Shown here: positions 8,377 through 18,642 of the stretch, piece after piece
How the letters are laid out: the number at the start of each line of letters is the position of its first letter
Position numbering within the stretch: position 1 is the stretch's first letter
Source: Hypsibius dujardini
Lineage: Eukaryota > Tardigrada > Eutardigrada > Parachela > Hypsibiidae
Reading direction: 5' to 3'
Assembly: GCA_001579985.1 (NCBI GenBank)
Contig: LRSR01009291.1
Span: 1-22,378, forward strand
DNA length: 22,378 nucleotides
Program-made: the position numbers and the translations under genes
The notes under the pieces: model-generated
What the model was told of the DNA's origin: nothing
Databases searched by the model: none
Seen by the model: only the letters and a program-made list of their open reading frames with translations

Positions 8377-10489
8377 AACAGATCAGGCATAGCGGTACTG
8401 TATGTTGAATGCAGGGGTGGCAAAAAAAGCTAAACTATGAAAACGTAAACTCACATTAAACTAAAACATTTTGCAACTGATTACTTGGCTTTCGTTTTTT
8501 TAATTGATTAGAAAATTAATCTACACATTTCAGTCACCAAAAATTTAAATGAGAACGTAACTAAAAGTTTTATCATAAAGAAAACATTTAAGAAAGATAA
8601 AATAGAAAAAATACAATTAATCAAGTAAAGTAAATTCAACTAAAACTAGAATATATAATTTGATTCAAAAAGGACTTAAACTTAAACTACATAATAAATA
8701 ATTTTTAGTTGCCTAAAAAAACTAATTAATTGTGTAATTTTAGTTCTACCATTCCTAATTTTATGAGTTTAACTGAAAAATATATAAACGCAGTATTCAT
8801 TCAAACAAGTAAACATTTTCGAATAACCGCACCGTGTAATAATTAGGCGAGCAGATCATGATAAAGACAAAAGGTATAAAACGTTCGGAAGGAGGAACGT
8901 CAAACATAAAAAGTCTCTAAAAATGCGAAAACAAAAATGGACTGGGAATCAATCAATTCGTCCAGATTTATGCAATCTCACTTTTCACGGTCACCAAATT
9001 AATCATAATGACAGGACAATAAGTTTATCCATGCATGAAATGAAACACCCACGGACTTTTATGAAATTTGCATAAATCGTATTGCTTTGCAAAACTGACA
9101 GCAGAGTATCGCCCACCCAGTGCGGGGGTGCTGAAGCTTGGCTTCATGTTTAATATTGATTACAATGTCTCCCTCTGATACTAATTTCACTTTCACGTTC
9201 CACTCTGTAATGCCGAGTGGAACGCCACAATCAAGATGCGCCAGGGGGAAATGTGATTCCGTGACAAAACATTCTTCGTGAGTGAAAAGACGCGTGATTG
9301 CCTCCTGTAGTCCATGCGACAGGACCAACCTAATCGGTCTGACTAATATCATTGTTAAAGTCCGTCCCTACCCGCATTCAACTCATTCTTTCTTTCCATA
9401 TTATAATCATTTTTAAGATTGGAACTCATGTGTCACCGAGGGCGATCAAATTTTTATAGCGAATGAAGTCCAAAAACAGCTGAATATTTGTACAAATGGC
9501 AAAACTAGACAAGAAATGTCACTCAAAATGCTATTGCAAACTTTGAAAAACCAAGTCACTTTCAGACTCGTAATCATTCATTATTTAAAACTCGCATTGG
9601 AAAGTTAGATGTAAACGTAGAGGTAATATTATTTAGAGCAATCATAACGCTTGATTGCTTTAAAATTTGGGAAGAATTAGTTGACGCAGGAGGCTGCTAT
9701 GCTTGCTTCAATGTCCCTCACATTTACGTACAAAACATCCGCTGTTTTTTTGTTCTTTTTGAAAATTGAGTATTGAATTCAAAATTAATTCCAACCCTAT
9801 GAATTTTTTTGAAAACGCAGAAATATTGTATTTTATGTTAATTATTTACTGTTAAGTATCATATGTGCATATTTTTTTATTATAAAAACAGGACATCATA
9901 ATTTTTGAATGATGACAAAAGTTGCCGTCGACCAGTTGGGCACACTTAAGTTAGACAATCACGCAAGCAAATTCGGAAAGAAATTAACAATGCCGGCCAA
10001 TTGACTCAAAACAAGAACCTGGTCATGTCCAGTTAATGAAGCACGTACTGGCACAAAACCTAAGTCAAACAGTTTTATTCCAAGCCATCTTATCATGTGT
10101 AGCGTTGAACCGTGAGATGTATCGTGTAAATTGAGTTTTTATGTAGTTTTATGTAGGTTATTTATGTATAAGGATGACTGACTTAAATGACTGCGCCTTT
10201 AAATTTTGAAAATTATAAAACTAAGAAAATCTCAAAATTGAATGATCACTAGTTTCAGAGTGACCTGGTACTGAGGTTCGATCGAGCTATTATTCTGAAG
10301 TACAATTAGTTTTCTCATTGACTCTTCACCAGTAAGAGTACAATTCTATAACAAATCCATTAGTTTAATTATTTGCTGCATATTTGCGCTAGAAAAAGAT
10401 TTTCGAGCTTCAAACTACATAAAGTGTTGAAACATTAGTGAACTTCGCGTTGATCTTCCTAAAACACATCGGATCGATTGAGGAGCGCT
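8377..10489. other. AT-rich intergenic region, no supported gene
   Basis: The first exon and promoter of the Gly/Tyr-rich gene probably lie here, but no ATG plus donor pair stood out. A 97-codon minus-strand frame at 9059-9352 has no recognisable domain. A short plus-strand frame after TATAAAA (about 8876) lacks support. Otherwise it is AT-rich single-copy-looking sequence. Confidence 0.45.
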
Positions 10490-10525
10490 GTCTCTCAATC
10501 GATCGGTATGTCGATTGAGAGACAT
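10490..10525. repeat. 14-bp perfect inverted repeat with 8-base loop
   Basis: TGTCTCTCAATCGA (10490-10503) is the exact reverse complement of 10512-10525, with an 8-base loop. A third ATCGATTGAG lies just upstream (10473-10482), so the same decamer core occurs three times within 50 bp. It sits about 560 bp before receptor D. It may be a protein-binding palindrome or an RNA hairpin. Confidence 0.7.
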
Positions 10526-10609
10526 TGAGCTGTCGATATACAGCTGTGAGAATCTTGAGGCAGTACTGAAATGTTTGTTTCACCTCAAGTTCCCATCTCT
10601 TGATATCTC

Positions 10610-10810
10610 TCAGTTTGGCGCACTGATATTTCAATTAAACAAATGCCCCATAAAAAATATGTGATTGGGCAAATTAATTTTAAGGCCCCACTGCAGATTC
10701 TCTAGAAATTGTAATTATACCAACCAAACAGAGCAATTCAACAGGGAAACGTCTCGCCCTAGTGTCATGAGAAGGATAAAGTGGACCCAATTTGCAGACA
10801 ATTTGTAACA
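10610..10810 (+). promoter_or_regulatory. Conserved upstream block of receptor D
   Basis: Weaker match to the C upstream block: TCAATTAAAC, GCAATTCAACAGGGAAACGTCTC (C: TTATTCAGCTGGGAAAGGTCTC) and GGACCCAATTTGCAGACA (C: GGATCAAATTTGTACATG). The last two keep the same order and nearly the same distance to the start codon as in C. Confidence 0.45.
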
Positions 10811-11085
10811 TTAGTCGCACGAAATATTGCACATGTCAAAAAAAATACACCACAAAATACATTCTAATCTCTAGGCGTTTCCGAATGCTGTAACGCCAAC
10901 TTTCCATACAACGATAGGGCAGGGGTTCCTCACGATTATAATGCAATGTCTTTTCATGATTAAAAAAACATTCTTAATTTTAGAGCCATTTTGAAAGCGT
11001 TTTTTAGTCTCTGAACTTATTTTATTGGGTCCTGAAAAATCTCAGTTAGTACAGTGGTAATTATCAACAGCGAACAATAACATGA

Positions 11086-13896
11086 ATGATTCAACTGATT
11101 TTCGGATGGACACCAATTTCACCAATTCCACAGATAACCCTCAAACAGGAAAAGCAAGTCCTCGGCTGGACTGTGGCTGTCCTTCTCACAAACTGCTGCG
11201 GAGCCCTCGCTAACATTCTCCTGATGCTGACCCTCATCCTTCACAAACCTCTGCGTCAGTCCTCCAGCTCCTCCCTCATAATCCACACGGTCTGCATCGA
11301 CCTTTACATCTGCGCCTTAGCGGTGCCTGTCAGCGCCATTCCCATCTACCTCGGCCCGCGGTATGAGTAGCGTATACAGTGACGGCAATACGAAACTAAA
11401 CTAATAAACTGATCACGTTGAGCTAATCATTTTTTAGTCATTAATATTATTTAATTTCAAGTTTCAATTGTTCAAAAAACAACTATAGTGAAAGCTTCAC
11501 TAACAAAATATTTAAGCGTAAAAATAAAGAAAAATTAGTCAGCTAACTTTTACAATAAGTAAACTAAAATGCTTTCGAGAACTGCTGTTATAGTCATCAG
11601 AATCGATTCACTTTACACAATTTGAAAAGTATCGTACTCACAGTGATTGTACATGTTCGGTATACAGATATTCTGTTCTGTATCTGGCCGTTATGGTTCT
11701 AAAAAAAAGTTTTTTGTTAGGAATTGCGTAGTTGGAAAAACAATGAAAGGCTTCCTTTTTCGAGGTGTTTAATAAGAGAATGTCGATTTTGTGAAGAAAA
11801 TTAAATTTATGTTTTTTTACTCTACCGCTTTAAATGCAATTCAAAATCGGTCGAATGTCTGTGCGGACCCAGTGGGTGGAGCTATGGACTATGGACCAAG
11901 TTTGACAAGAATTGCGATCGCATTTCCGGTTCTTTTCACAAAATACATCTATATATACTTCGCCCCCTGTTCTCCGACAAATATTTGGATGATGCTAATC
12001 GATTCCAAATTAACTTTTAGGTGAGATAGTGTCCACCAAAATTAAACTACAAGTACTGCCATAACTCTATAACATTTTTTCAGTGAAAACCAATGAAAAT
12101 GGAACCGTCCATTGTTTCCGTTAGAGACCTCATTTGCTCATCTAGCCTCTAAGACCTTCGCGTCCCCATCTACCTTGGTCCCTAAGTTTTAGTCGAATAG
12201 TCATTGACTAATAGGTCAACTAGTTTTAGCATTTATTATGCTTAGGTATGAGCTGCCCAGGTGGTTCTGCAAATATCAATCACTCTACGTGCAAATGATG
12301 TATCACACTGAAATGTACGCTGCCACCATTTTAGCCCTTCACCGCCTTGTCGCAAGCGTTTCCTCGCGGCTCTGTGTTCGTATGACCACCAACACGGCTG
12401 TTGTCTGGATGATAGTTCCGCCTTGGATGATTGGATTGATGAACAATCTTATGCCGGCAGTCGGCAGAACCGGATATAGATTGGTTTTTAACCAATTGAG
12501 CGGAAGATGCATTTTCGCACTGAGCGGAAGGGATGCGTCCTTCGCACTGGCCTACACCGTGGTGGGAATTTATATTCCAACTGCAGTGATGAGTCTTTCC
12601 TACGGGATGTTCCTCTTGAAGACGTGTCGAAGTTCCGGGCTGAAAAGGAGCAATAGAATTCGTCGACGGAGACTGGAACTGTCACGGACGATGTTGATCC
12701 TATTTGTCTGGCACTGTGTGTCGTTGTATCCGGCGAGTATTGCTTTGGGTCTCTTTCCCCATACGTATCTCACGAGTTTGGAGCTGCAACTGATCTGCAA
12801 GTTTTTGGGGAATAGCTGCAGCGCCACTAATCCAGTAAGTCTTATAGTAGATCGAGTGTTACAGATTTTGTATTTCAAACTACCTGGTAGCGGTCTAAAA
12901 ATAAGTGTATGGTGCACAGCTGTGCCGAGGTTACTTTGTGGGTTACAGTTTCGGTTTTGGCAAGTCGTGTGGGACATCTGAATTCTTTTCTTTCCAAGGC
13001 GCAGTTGACCGGTTTATGAAAAACAACAATTGTGCCACAGAGTACCAAATATGATCAGTCACTCATTTATGAGTTTCGATACTATAATAACTTGTAAAAT
13101 CGTTGGATTAGCGCCAGGGTAGTATTTGATCAATTTCAAATTTCATTTGTCCCACACGGCATGCTAAAACCCAAACAATGACCCACAAAGTAACCTAAGC
13201 GCAGCTGTAATTTCATTTTTAAGTAAGTCGAAAAACATGCGCAAGTTCGCCCCAGGTCTCTGAAGATTATTTTGTGCTGAGAATGTTCCTGCTATAGTCA
13301 CTGCTGGATTCTTTGAATGAGAAAAGAAAAGTATGTATCAACAGAAGAGGTCAATCTCACATGCAGGCGTACCAAAGTGTCCAGAAGAAAACCGAAATGT
13401 ACTATATGTTACCTGGCTTCAGATTCTGTTTTAGTTTTGCCCTTGAATGCTTGAGAGAGCCTACTTTTGTTTAGCTAAAAAGAAATCTTGGAGTTTGATT
13501 TGCAACTAGAATAAAAAAGTACACGTATACTACAAAAGCCGGTTCATTCAAAATCCAAGTTTTTGCTCAGGTGTTTTCAGCATATTTCTAAAATACTAGT
13601 ACTATGACAACATCCTATCGCAAATTATTTTATCAATCAATGTAAACTAGTTTCGAACGGAAAGGAGAAAAAATAAACGTGTTTATTTTCAGGTATTCTG
13701 TTGGTGCAGCAGTAAGCTGTTTGAAGAGGGCACAAAAGCGGTGCTCTGCAAAATCCGTCGCCTTGGGAGTTGTCAGAAAAGAAGCGCAAAGGTCACCCCG
13801 CCTTCAACTGCCCCAGCGACATCTGCAGGCGCACCGACGGGCAGACCTGGTTCGCCCAATAACGGCGGGATGGTGCTGGCACTGTCACGCTATTAG
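11086..13896 (+). CDS. Class A GPCR paralogue D, three exons, 355 residues, shifted N-terminus
   Basis: Exons are 11086-11360, 12246-12834 and 13693-13896; introns are 885 bp (phase 2) and 858 bp (phase 0). From TM1 on, the protein follows receptor C closely, and exon 2 is exactly the same length (589 bases). TM1 Asn, TM2 Asp, the Cys pair, H-R-L at DRY, S-L-Y-P in TM6 and N-P-V-F-C in TM7 are all kept. The last exon ends in G-M-V-L-A-L-S-R-Y. Two ATGs overlap at the start. The one at 11082 matches the C start and gives M-N-D-S-T-D-F with glycosylation sites, but runs out of frame before TM1 because of a net 1-base insertion near 11140-11157. The ATG at 11086 is in frame with TM1 and gives an unrelated hydrophobic N-terminus without those sites. 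I chose 11086 because it alone yields a full receptor. A recent frameshift pseudogene or a sequencing error are the alternatives. Confidence 0.78.
11725..12120. mobile_element. Foldback repeat family, copy 1 (intron 1 of receptor D)
   Basis: The left arm contains GTTGGAAAAACAATG, a TTTAAATGCAATTCAAAATC segment and the core GGGTGGAGCTATGG (11874-11887). The right arm, read in reverse, repeats these as GGAAACAATGG, TTAATTTGGAATCGATTAGC and CAGGGGGCGAAGTAT. Both arms match the arms of copies 2-4. It has no coding capacity, as expected of a MITE-like foldback. It lengthens this intron to 885 bp, against 464 bp in C. Confidence 0.65.
12125..12185 (+). pseudogene. Possible remnant of a second exon 1 end inside intron 1 of receptor D
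   Basis: CCCATCTACCTTGGTCC (about 12168-12184) differs from the exon 1 end CCCATCTACCTCGGCCC (11341-11357) at two of 17 positions, and the bases before it (ACCTCATTTGCTCATCTAG) resemble the codons for D-L-Y-I-C-A-L. It lies just 60 bp before exon 2. It may be the end of an older exon 1 interrupted by the foldback element beside it. The match is short. Confidence 0.4.
12893..13225. mobile_element. Foldback element in intron 2 of receptor D
   Basis: The outer arms are about 85 bp. GAGGTTACTTTGTGGGTTA and GTGTGGGACATCTGAAT on the left pair with TTAGGTTACTTTGTGGGTCA and GTGTGGGACAAATGAAA read in reverse from 13137-13225. Pairing continues inward with gaps (CCAAGGCGCAG with CCCTGGCGCTA). There is no open frame of its own. 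The arms do not match the four-copy family by eye, so this is a separate element. Confidence 0.75.
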
Positions 13897-14779
13897 CTGC
13901 ATGTGGATTTTAATTAGAAAGAAATTGTCTCGCGGAAGTCGTGTCAGACGTCGAGTTGCTCGTCATAAACTCTTAAATTTTTCATGCCCATTTTCTTGCC
14001 GACCTGGTAACAAATTGGACATCCTTCGACTACGGGATGGTTCATTTTCTTTCCTTACACAATAAGGTTAGACCCAAGGAAAATTATCTGTATACTTTGA
14101 ACTAATCAGTAGCAGTGGTTGGGATCCTCGAAATTGGCAGGGTACCAAATTTTAACAAAGTAAGCTTATGCAATTTCAGTTGATGTTGTCTATTATCCTT
14201 CGATGCTGTGAGTTTAATAATTCGGAAATCACGGGAATTAGTACATCTTATGATCGAAAGACCTTTTAGTTAATCTAAATCGATCCTAATGCAAATAATA
14301 ATAATTGCAGCCCAATAATGCAAACACCTCTCACGCACAGGGTGTAATTATAAAGGGCGTGCTTCCAACAGTCCAATTATTGGTTCACCTTTCGAAGGGT
14401 GTGTACACTACGAAACAAACGAATTACCACGCAAATGTTGCGAGGTTCTCTGAGCCACAGGGGCACGTCAAATCGGAAGTAGATGCCACTAACGGAAACG
14501 GCACCCTCACCACGAATAACCAGCGGAAATAGGGGGGACATCAGTCATTACTCCCGCCCCGAATGATATGCCGTTCCCTTATACCGTGTCAACAGTAATC
14601 TTGGTCACGAGCTGCCGCACTCGGGGATATTTTCGGGGGAGGGGGGGGGGGGAAACAAAGCTTTTTTTAAATTACTGTAGTTCCGCCCTGACTCGGAGCA
14701 CTATTCAAGTGCCGAATTCAGAATCACTTCCAAATATTTTTTTATTTAGATCTACTTTAGTGATGAAAATAAAATAAAT
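13897..14779. other. Intergenic region after receptor D
   Basis: No supported gene. A 75-codon frame at 14305-14532 opens with TTG and has no family resemblance. A G(12) run lies at 14641-14652. No AATAAA close to the D stop was seen; AATAAG occurs at about 14060. Confidence 0.4.
14641..14652. repeat. Poly-G/poly-C runs of 11-12 bp (first of four)
   Basis: Uninterrupted G or C runs occur at 14641-14652 (G12), 16789-16799 (C11), 18098-18109 (G12) and 20141-20152 (C12). All are right of receptor D in AT-rich DNA where such runs are not expected by chance. They could be G-quadruplex or slippage-prone sites, and their exact lengths may be sequencing artefacts. Confidence 0.7.
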
Positions 14780-15210
14780 TCTTTTGGTGGTATTTCAATA
14801 CTGGGAAAACACTGGAGGATTCTAAATTCCCGTCATTTTCACTGTAACAAGTATGATTTTTAGAACTACATTTAGAATGACTTTTTGTGCACCACCCCAG
14901 TCCAAATTCAATATGGAGTCGATTGGCATCAGCCAAAAAAGGTCTAAGTCGGTGGGCGGAGCTATAAACCAAACCTGGACAGCTTCGCTGGAATTATCGG
15001 TCATTTTCGCAAGATATCTAGGACTCCGCCGCCTGATCTCAGAAAAATATATGCTTGATGTCAATCGAATTGAAGTTGAACTCGAAATAGAACAGTGTCA
15101 ATATCATCGTTTCTAAGTTAATTCTAAAACCCACAATATTTATAGTGAGAATGACGGAAAGTGGAACCTTTCTGTGTTTTTCCAACTTTAAACACCTTCA
15201 AAAACAAATT
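14780..15210. mobile_element. Foldback repeat family, copy 2
   Basis: The arms pair over about 200 bp each. From outside in, TTTGGTGGTATTTCAATACTG, GGGAAAACACTGGAGGATTC, CCGTCATTTTCACTGTAA, AGTCGATTGGCATCA and GGTGGGCGGAGCTATA (about 14952-14966) on the left meet imperfect reverse complements on the right, with GGCGGCGGAGTCCTAGA read backwards from 15036. Identity between arms is about 65-70 percent by eye. Frames on both strands (14822-15116) are by-products of the palindrome. Confidence 0.7.
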
Positions 15211-15423
15211 TGTTTGACTTTACCGGGGGAAATACATTTTTATATTTATCACTGAAGAGGGTTTAAACAAAAAATAGTTTGAAGTGATTCTGAATTCTGA
15301 ATTTGAATAATATGCCCGAAGTGAGTAGTTTTTTTTGTGATTTCTAAAATTCATGCCAGAAGTTTTCTGGGGAAATGTCAAAGTAAGAACAACATGCAAA
15401 TTTCTTTCCTATGATTTTGACTC

Positions 15424-15723
15424 CAAAAACTTCGATTTTCAGAGGGCACAATTCACGACGTTTGATCTGACAGCGGTCAAAATTTAATTTGGTCTCAATT
15501 GGCATAGCAGAATATGTATTCCATACCAGCGAGTGAAGCTATGGGCCATTCAAGCTTTGACCGGACAGTAGCCGGGTTACACACTCCAGAAATGATTGTA
15601 ACTCCGCCACTGAAATCCACAGAATATTCTACTGATGCTACTTTATTTCAAATTAACGTTTTAAAAAGCTAAAGAAATGTCGAAAATCGTGAAATTAAAC
15701 CTTTTTCGAAAATCGAAGTTTTT
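15424..15723. mobile_element. Foldback repeat family, copy 3
   Basis: The ends are a perfect 16-bp inverted repeat, AAAAACTTCGATTTTC at 15425-15440 and its reverse complement at 15708-15723. Inside, CAATTGGCATAGCAGAATA and GTGAAGCTATGGGCC on the left pair with TAGCATCAGTAGAATATTC and CAGTGGCGGAGTTA read in reverse on the right. The core motif ties it to copies 1, 2 and 4. It encodes nothing. Confidence 0.7.
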
Positions 15724-17270
15724 ACAGTTTTAGTTTTACAGTACAGTACAGTACAGAGGTCAGAAATCGTCCAGTATCTTTTGGACTTTAACATCTCACA
15801 AGGACAATTTTTTGGAGCTTTGCCAATCAAATTAGTTATTTTTTATTAGTTATTAGTTACAGCTATTTAACTAGCTAGAGTTATTACTATTAGTTAAATA
15901 AATCATCACTGAAACAGATAATGAAACTAATGGGAAACAATAAACTAGAGACATTTTGCGCTCCCCCTCTGAAAGATCAGTCCACGTCAAATGGAATGCG
16001 TCTGCATGTCTCAAAGAGGTTGCACATGTTGCTTTTTGGTACGTGGACGACCATCTGGAGGTCCTTTCAATGTTTAAGCTTTCCGTGCTCTCCTTAAGCT
16101 AAAATTGGGGACTCAAACTGGCAGTTCAGCCGGATACCACGCCTAGCTTTCATAGAAGTATTTTGCCGTTATAAATTTCAGTGAAAGTTGAAAGGTTCAC
16201 AAATAAATAATGAGCGAGAATGACGCGTCAACCTGATCGAACCCCTACCATTACTAACTAAGCATACGGAAGGTATCATTCAGAGATGTTGCAATTTTTA
16301 CACGTAACATGTTTGAACGTGGGATGCATCTCATCCCTTGAACTTGAAGGTCACAGTTCATATATTTATTTTATTATATTGTTGTCCTCTGTCATTTCCT
16401 TGAGGACTTGCCAATCAATGTAATGATTAACCCCACCCCGTAGAGCATTTCGCATGATCATTACGTCATTCATTCAAATTTAATTTATACAAGCTACGCC
16501 TCAATTTTCCTTGTCTACACGCTGGCAACAAGCCTCATCATTCAAACGCGGTGTTTTCCCTTCCCTTGTACCTCAAACACAGAGATTGGCTCAAAATAAA
16601 TTTCCTTTTCGTTGGATAAGAGGCTCTTTTCCTTAAATAACTTCTCCGTTTCTTGGATGACAAGTCTGTTTCTTTGGATTTTGAAAATTAAATTTTAACG
16701 ACTTGAACCCTGTACCAAAAGACCAGATTAATGTTTTAGAGACTTGATCATAGAGTATCGACCAATAGACATAATTAATTGATATTAACCCCCCCCCCCG
16801 CCGTGCCATGCAATTAATCCGTCGTGCATCATCTTGACTGAATAATATTTGTTCAGTCGCAGAAAATGGCGGCCTGGTCAATTTTACCATAATAAATTAT
16901 GGTTGATGTCTATAATTTTAGTTTGTAAGTAACTTCTTGACTTGCTAGGCTTTAGTGAGTTTAAATTTCCAGGAGGATCACACGCAGGGGACCAGGAGTT
17001 GCTAAGATCTAAGTCCATTAGCCAGCAGAAAACTGACAGACTAGCTACATCAATTGGTCTCTGGTCTACGGTTTACGAACAGAAAACTTTTGTTTTGAGA
17101 AACATAAACTTTTGTTGAGGGGAAATGGGTTGTCCTTTAAGGAAAAAAGGACTTGTTTTAAAAGAAAAGGAAAACGTGTTTAAGGAAAAGAAAATGAATT
17201 CTGAGTTGAGCAAGAATGGGAATTTCCGCTGCCGATCGTAGTGGATTTTTTCTCTCAAATAATTGCACAT
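15724..17270. other. Intergenic region between foldback copies 3 and 4
   Basis: It contains a (TACAG)4 microsatellite (15737-15756), a TTAGTTATT-rich tract (about 15832-15900) and a C(11) run (16789-16799). Short minus-strand frames at 16633-16890 and 17073-17270 show no domain and poor composition. No gene is supported. Confidence 0.45.
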
Positions 17271-17880
17271 ACATCATGATATCACATTGAGGTATTGGGC
17301 TGAGAATCACATCCGCGGTTTCAGAAAAAAAAAACGAAAAAAAAATTCTCGCACGACTTTGTGTTATGGCCCCCGGGCTTGATTGATTGATTGATCAGCA
17401 ACGTTTCCGAAGTTCTAATATTTTTTATCTCAACGGCAAAACGTTTGCTTTCAACATTTTTGACACCCATCTACTCGAATTCGATTTGAAATCAATTGGA
17501 ATTATCAAAATCTTATTTGGATGCCATGAGGTCGGAGCTTTAGATCATTTCTGCAACGTCACTCGGAAACCAAAACTGAAACTAGCCCATAGCTCCGCCC
17601 CCTGACATTCAAAAATACTCTGCTATATAATGTCAATCGATTCCATATCCAATTTAAAGTAGAAGAGTGTAAAAAATGATGGAATCAAACGTTTTCCAAA
17701 AAATGACGTTTTACGGTTGGGATCAAGAAAACTGAACTTCGGAAACGTTATTAATGAATGAATCGATCAAATCCCAGGCCATAACACGAAGTGGTGCAGG
17801 AATCATTTTCTTCTTTATTTTTTTTTGAAACTGCGGATATGAATCCCAGCCCGTGATAACAATGTAAAATCATGATATAT
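17271..17880. mobile_element. Foldback repeat family, copy 4, about 610 bp near-palindrome
   Basis: This is the longest member; nearly the whole unit folds on itself. The left end ATCATGATATCACATTG, then GGCTGAGAATCACATCCGCGG, GTGTTATGGCC, AACGTTTCCGAAGTTC and ATCAATTGGAATTAT match, in reverse from the right, ATCATGATTTTACATTG, GGCTGGGATTCATATCCGCAG, GTGTTATGGCC, AACGTTTCCGAAGTTC (16 bp exact) and ATCGATTGACATTAT. The centre near 17575-17590 has the CAGGGGGCGGAGCTATGGG core (minus strand). It has no transposase-like frame. Confidence 0.8.
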
Positions 17881-18642
17881 AGACAGATATTTGAAAAAAA
17901 ATTTACTCCGATCGGGAGGGAAAATTTCCGTTCTTGCCCAAGTAAGCCGCAGAGGTTACATGATTTGGCGCCGTCATATGATTAGCCGTCCAACGACCCA
18001 CCTTAAAGCTGCTGCGATGTTCCAGTTCAATGGAGCAACCCTTATTGCAATTCCCTGGTATGGTTCAACATAGCACGTGCACTCGCACGTCATTGGCGGG
18101 GGGGGGGGGAGGATCTATACTGCATATACTCATAAAGTCTGCAACTGAACCCTCGTTCACACACATTGTATTTTCATAAGACGGCAGGTGAAAAATTGAA
18201 TTAAAGACGAAGGGTCTTTCACATACCTTTGCGCGTGCGCGGTCATAAATTAGAGTTTCATATGTCTTCCGTTCCTCTAACGATTTTAAAAGTCGGAGCA
18301 AATGATTCAATGCATGATCATATCCTGCTATGCACACTGATGGGACGTGTATTTATTAAGACATCCCGGGAAATGCAAACATATTAATCATATCGCTTTT
18401 TCCCATCTCTTGCCCACGTTAAAAATATGCGATTTTACTTTTTCCCACATCCTGTTTGCACATGAATTTCCCGTGCAGTTTCGGCCATTTTTAATCGAAT
18501 TAATTAGACATACCAAAAATCTTTCACATGGCGATGTATTTTCTTTTTTAACAGCTGAATATTTTCAACCTCTCTCGCACGGGTATCTGTTGATCTGGGT
18601 CTCAGCGAAATTCGGCCATTTTGAATTCCGTCTCCTTTCACT
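17881..18642. other. Region upstream of receptor E
   Basis: No coding exon is convincing. It contains a G(12) run at 18098-18109. The upstream blocks of C and D and the TATA-bearing promoter-like block are not found here, so E is probably regulated differently from C and D. Confidence 0.4.

Noticed and set aside
9059-9352. 97-codon minus-strand frame upstream of the Gly/Tyr-rich gene
   Set aside because: No signal peptide, domain or splice link to the downstream exon could be shown.
11791-12024. 77-codon frame in intron 1 of receptor D
   Set aside because: It lies within foldback copy 1 and shows no family similarity.
13679-14065. 128-codon frame over receptor D's last exon
   Set aside because: It is a shifted frame. 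The homologous frame (V-F-C-W-C-S-S-K-L-F-E-E-G) starts at 13693 and ends at 13896.
14305-14532. 75-codon frame after receptor D
   Set aside because: It starts with TTG, has no similarity to the receptor tails, and has no supporting signals.
14822-15116. Overlapping frames of 80-87 codons on both strands
   Set aside because: They arise from the palindromic arms of foldback copy 2.
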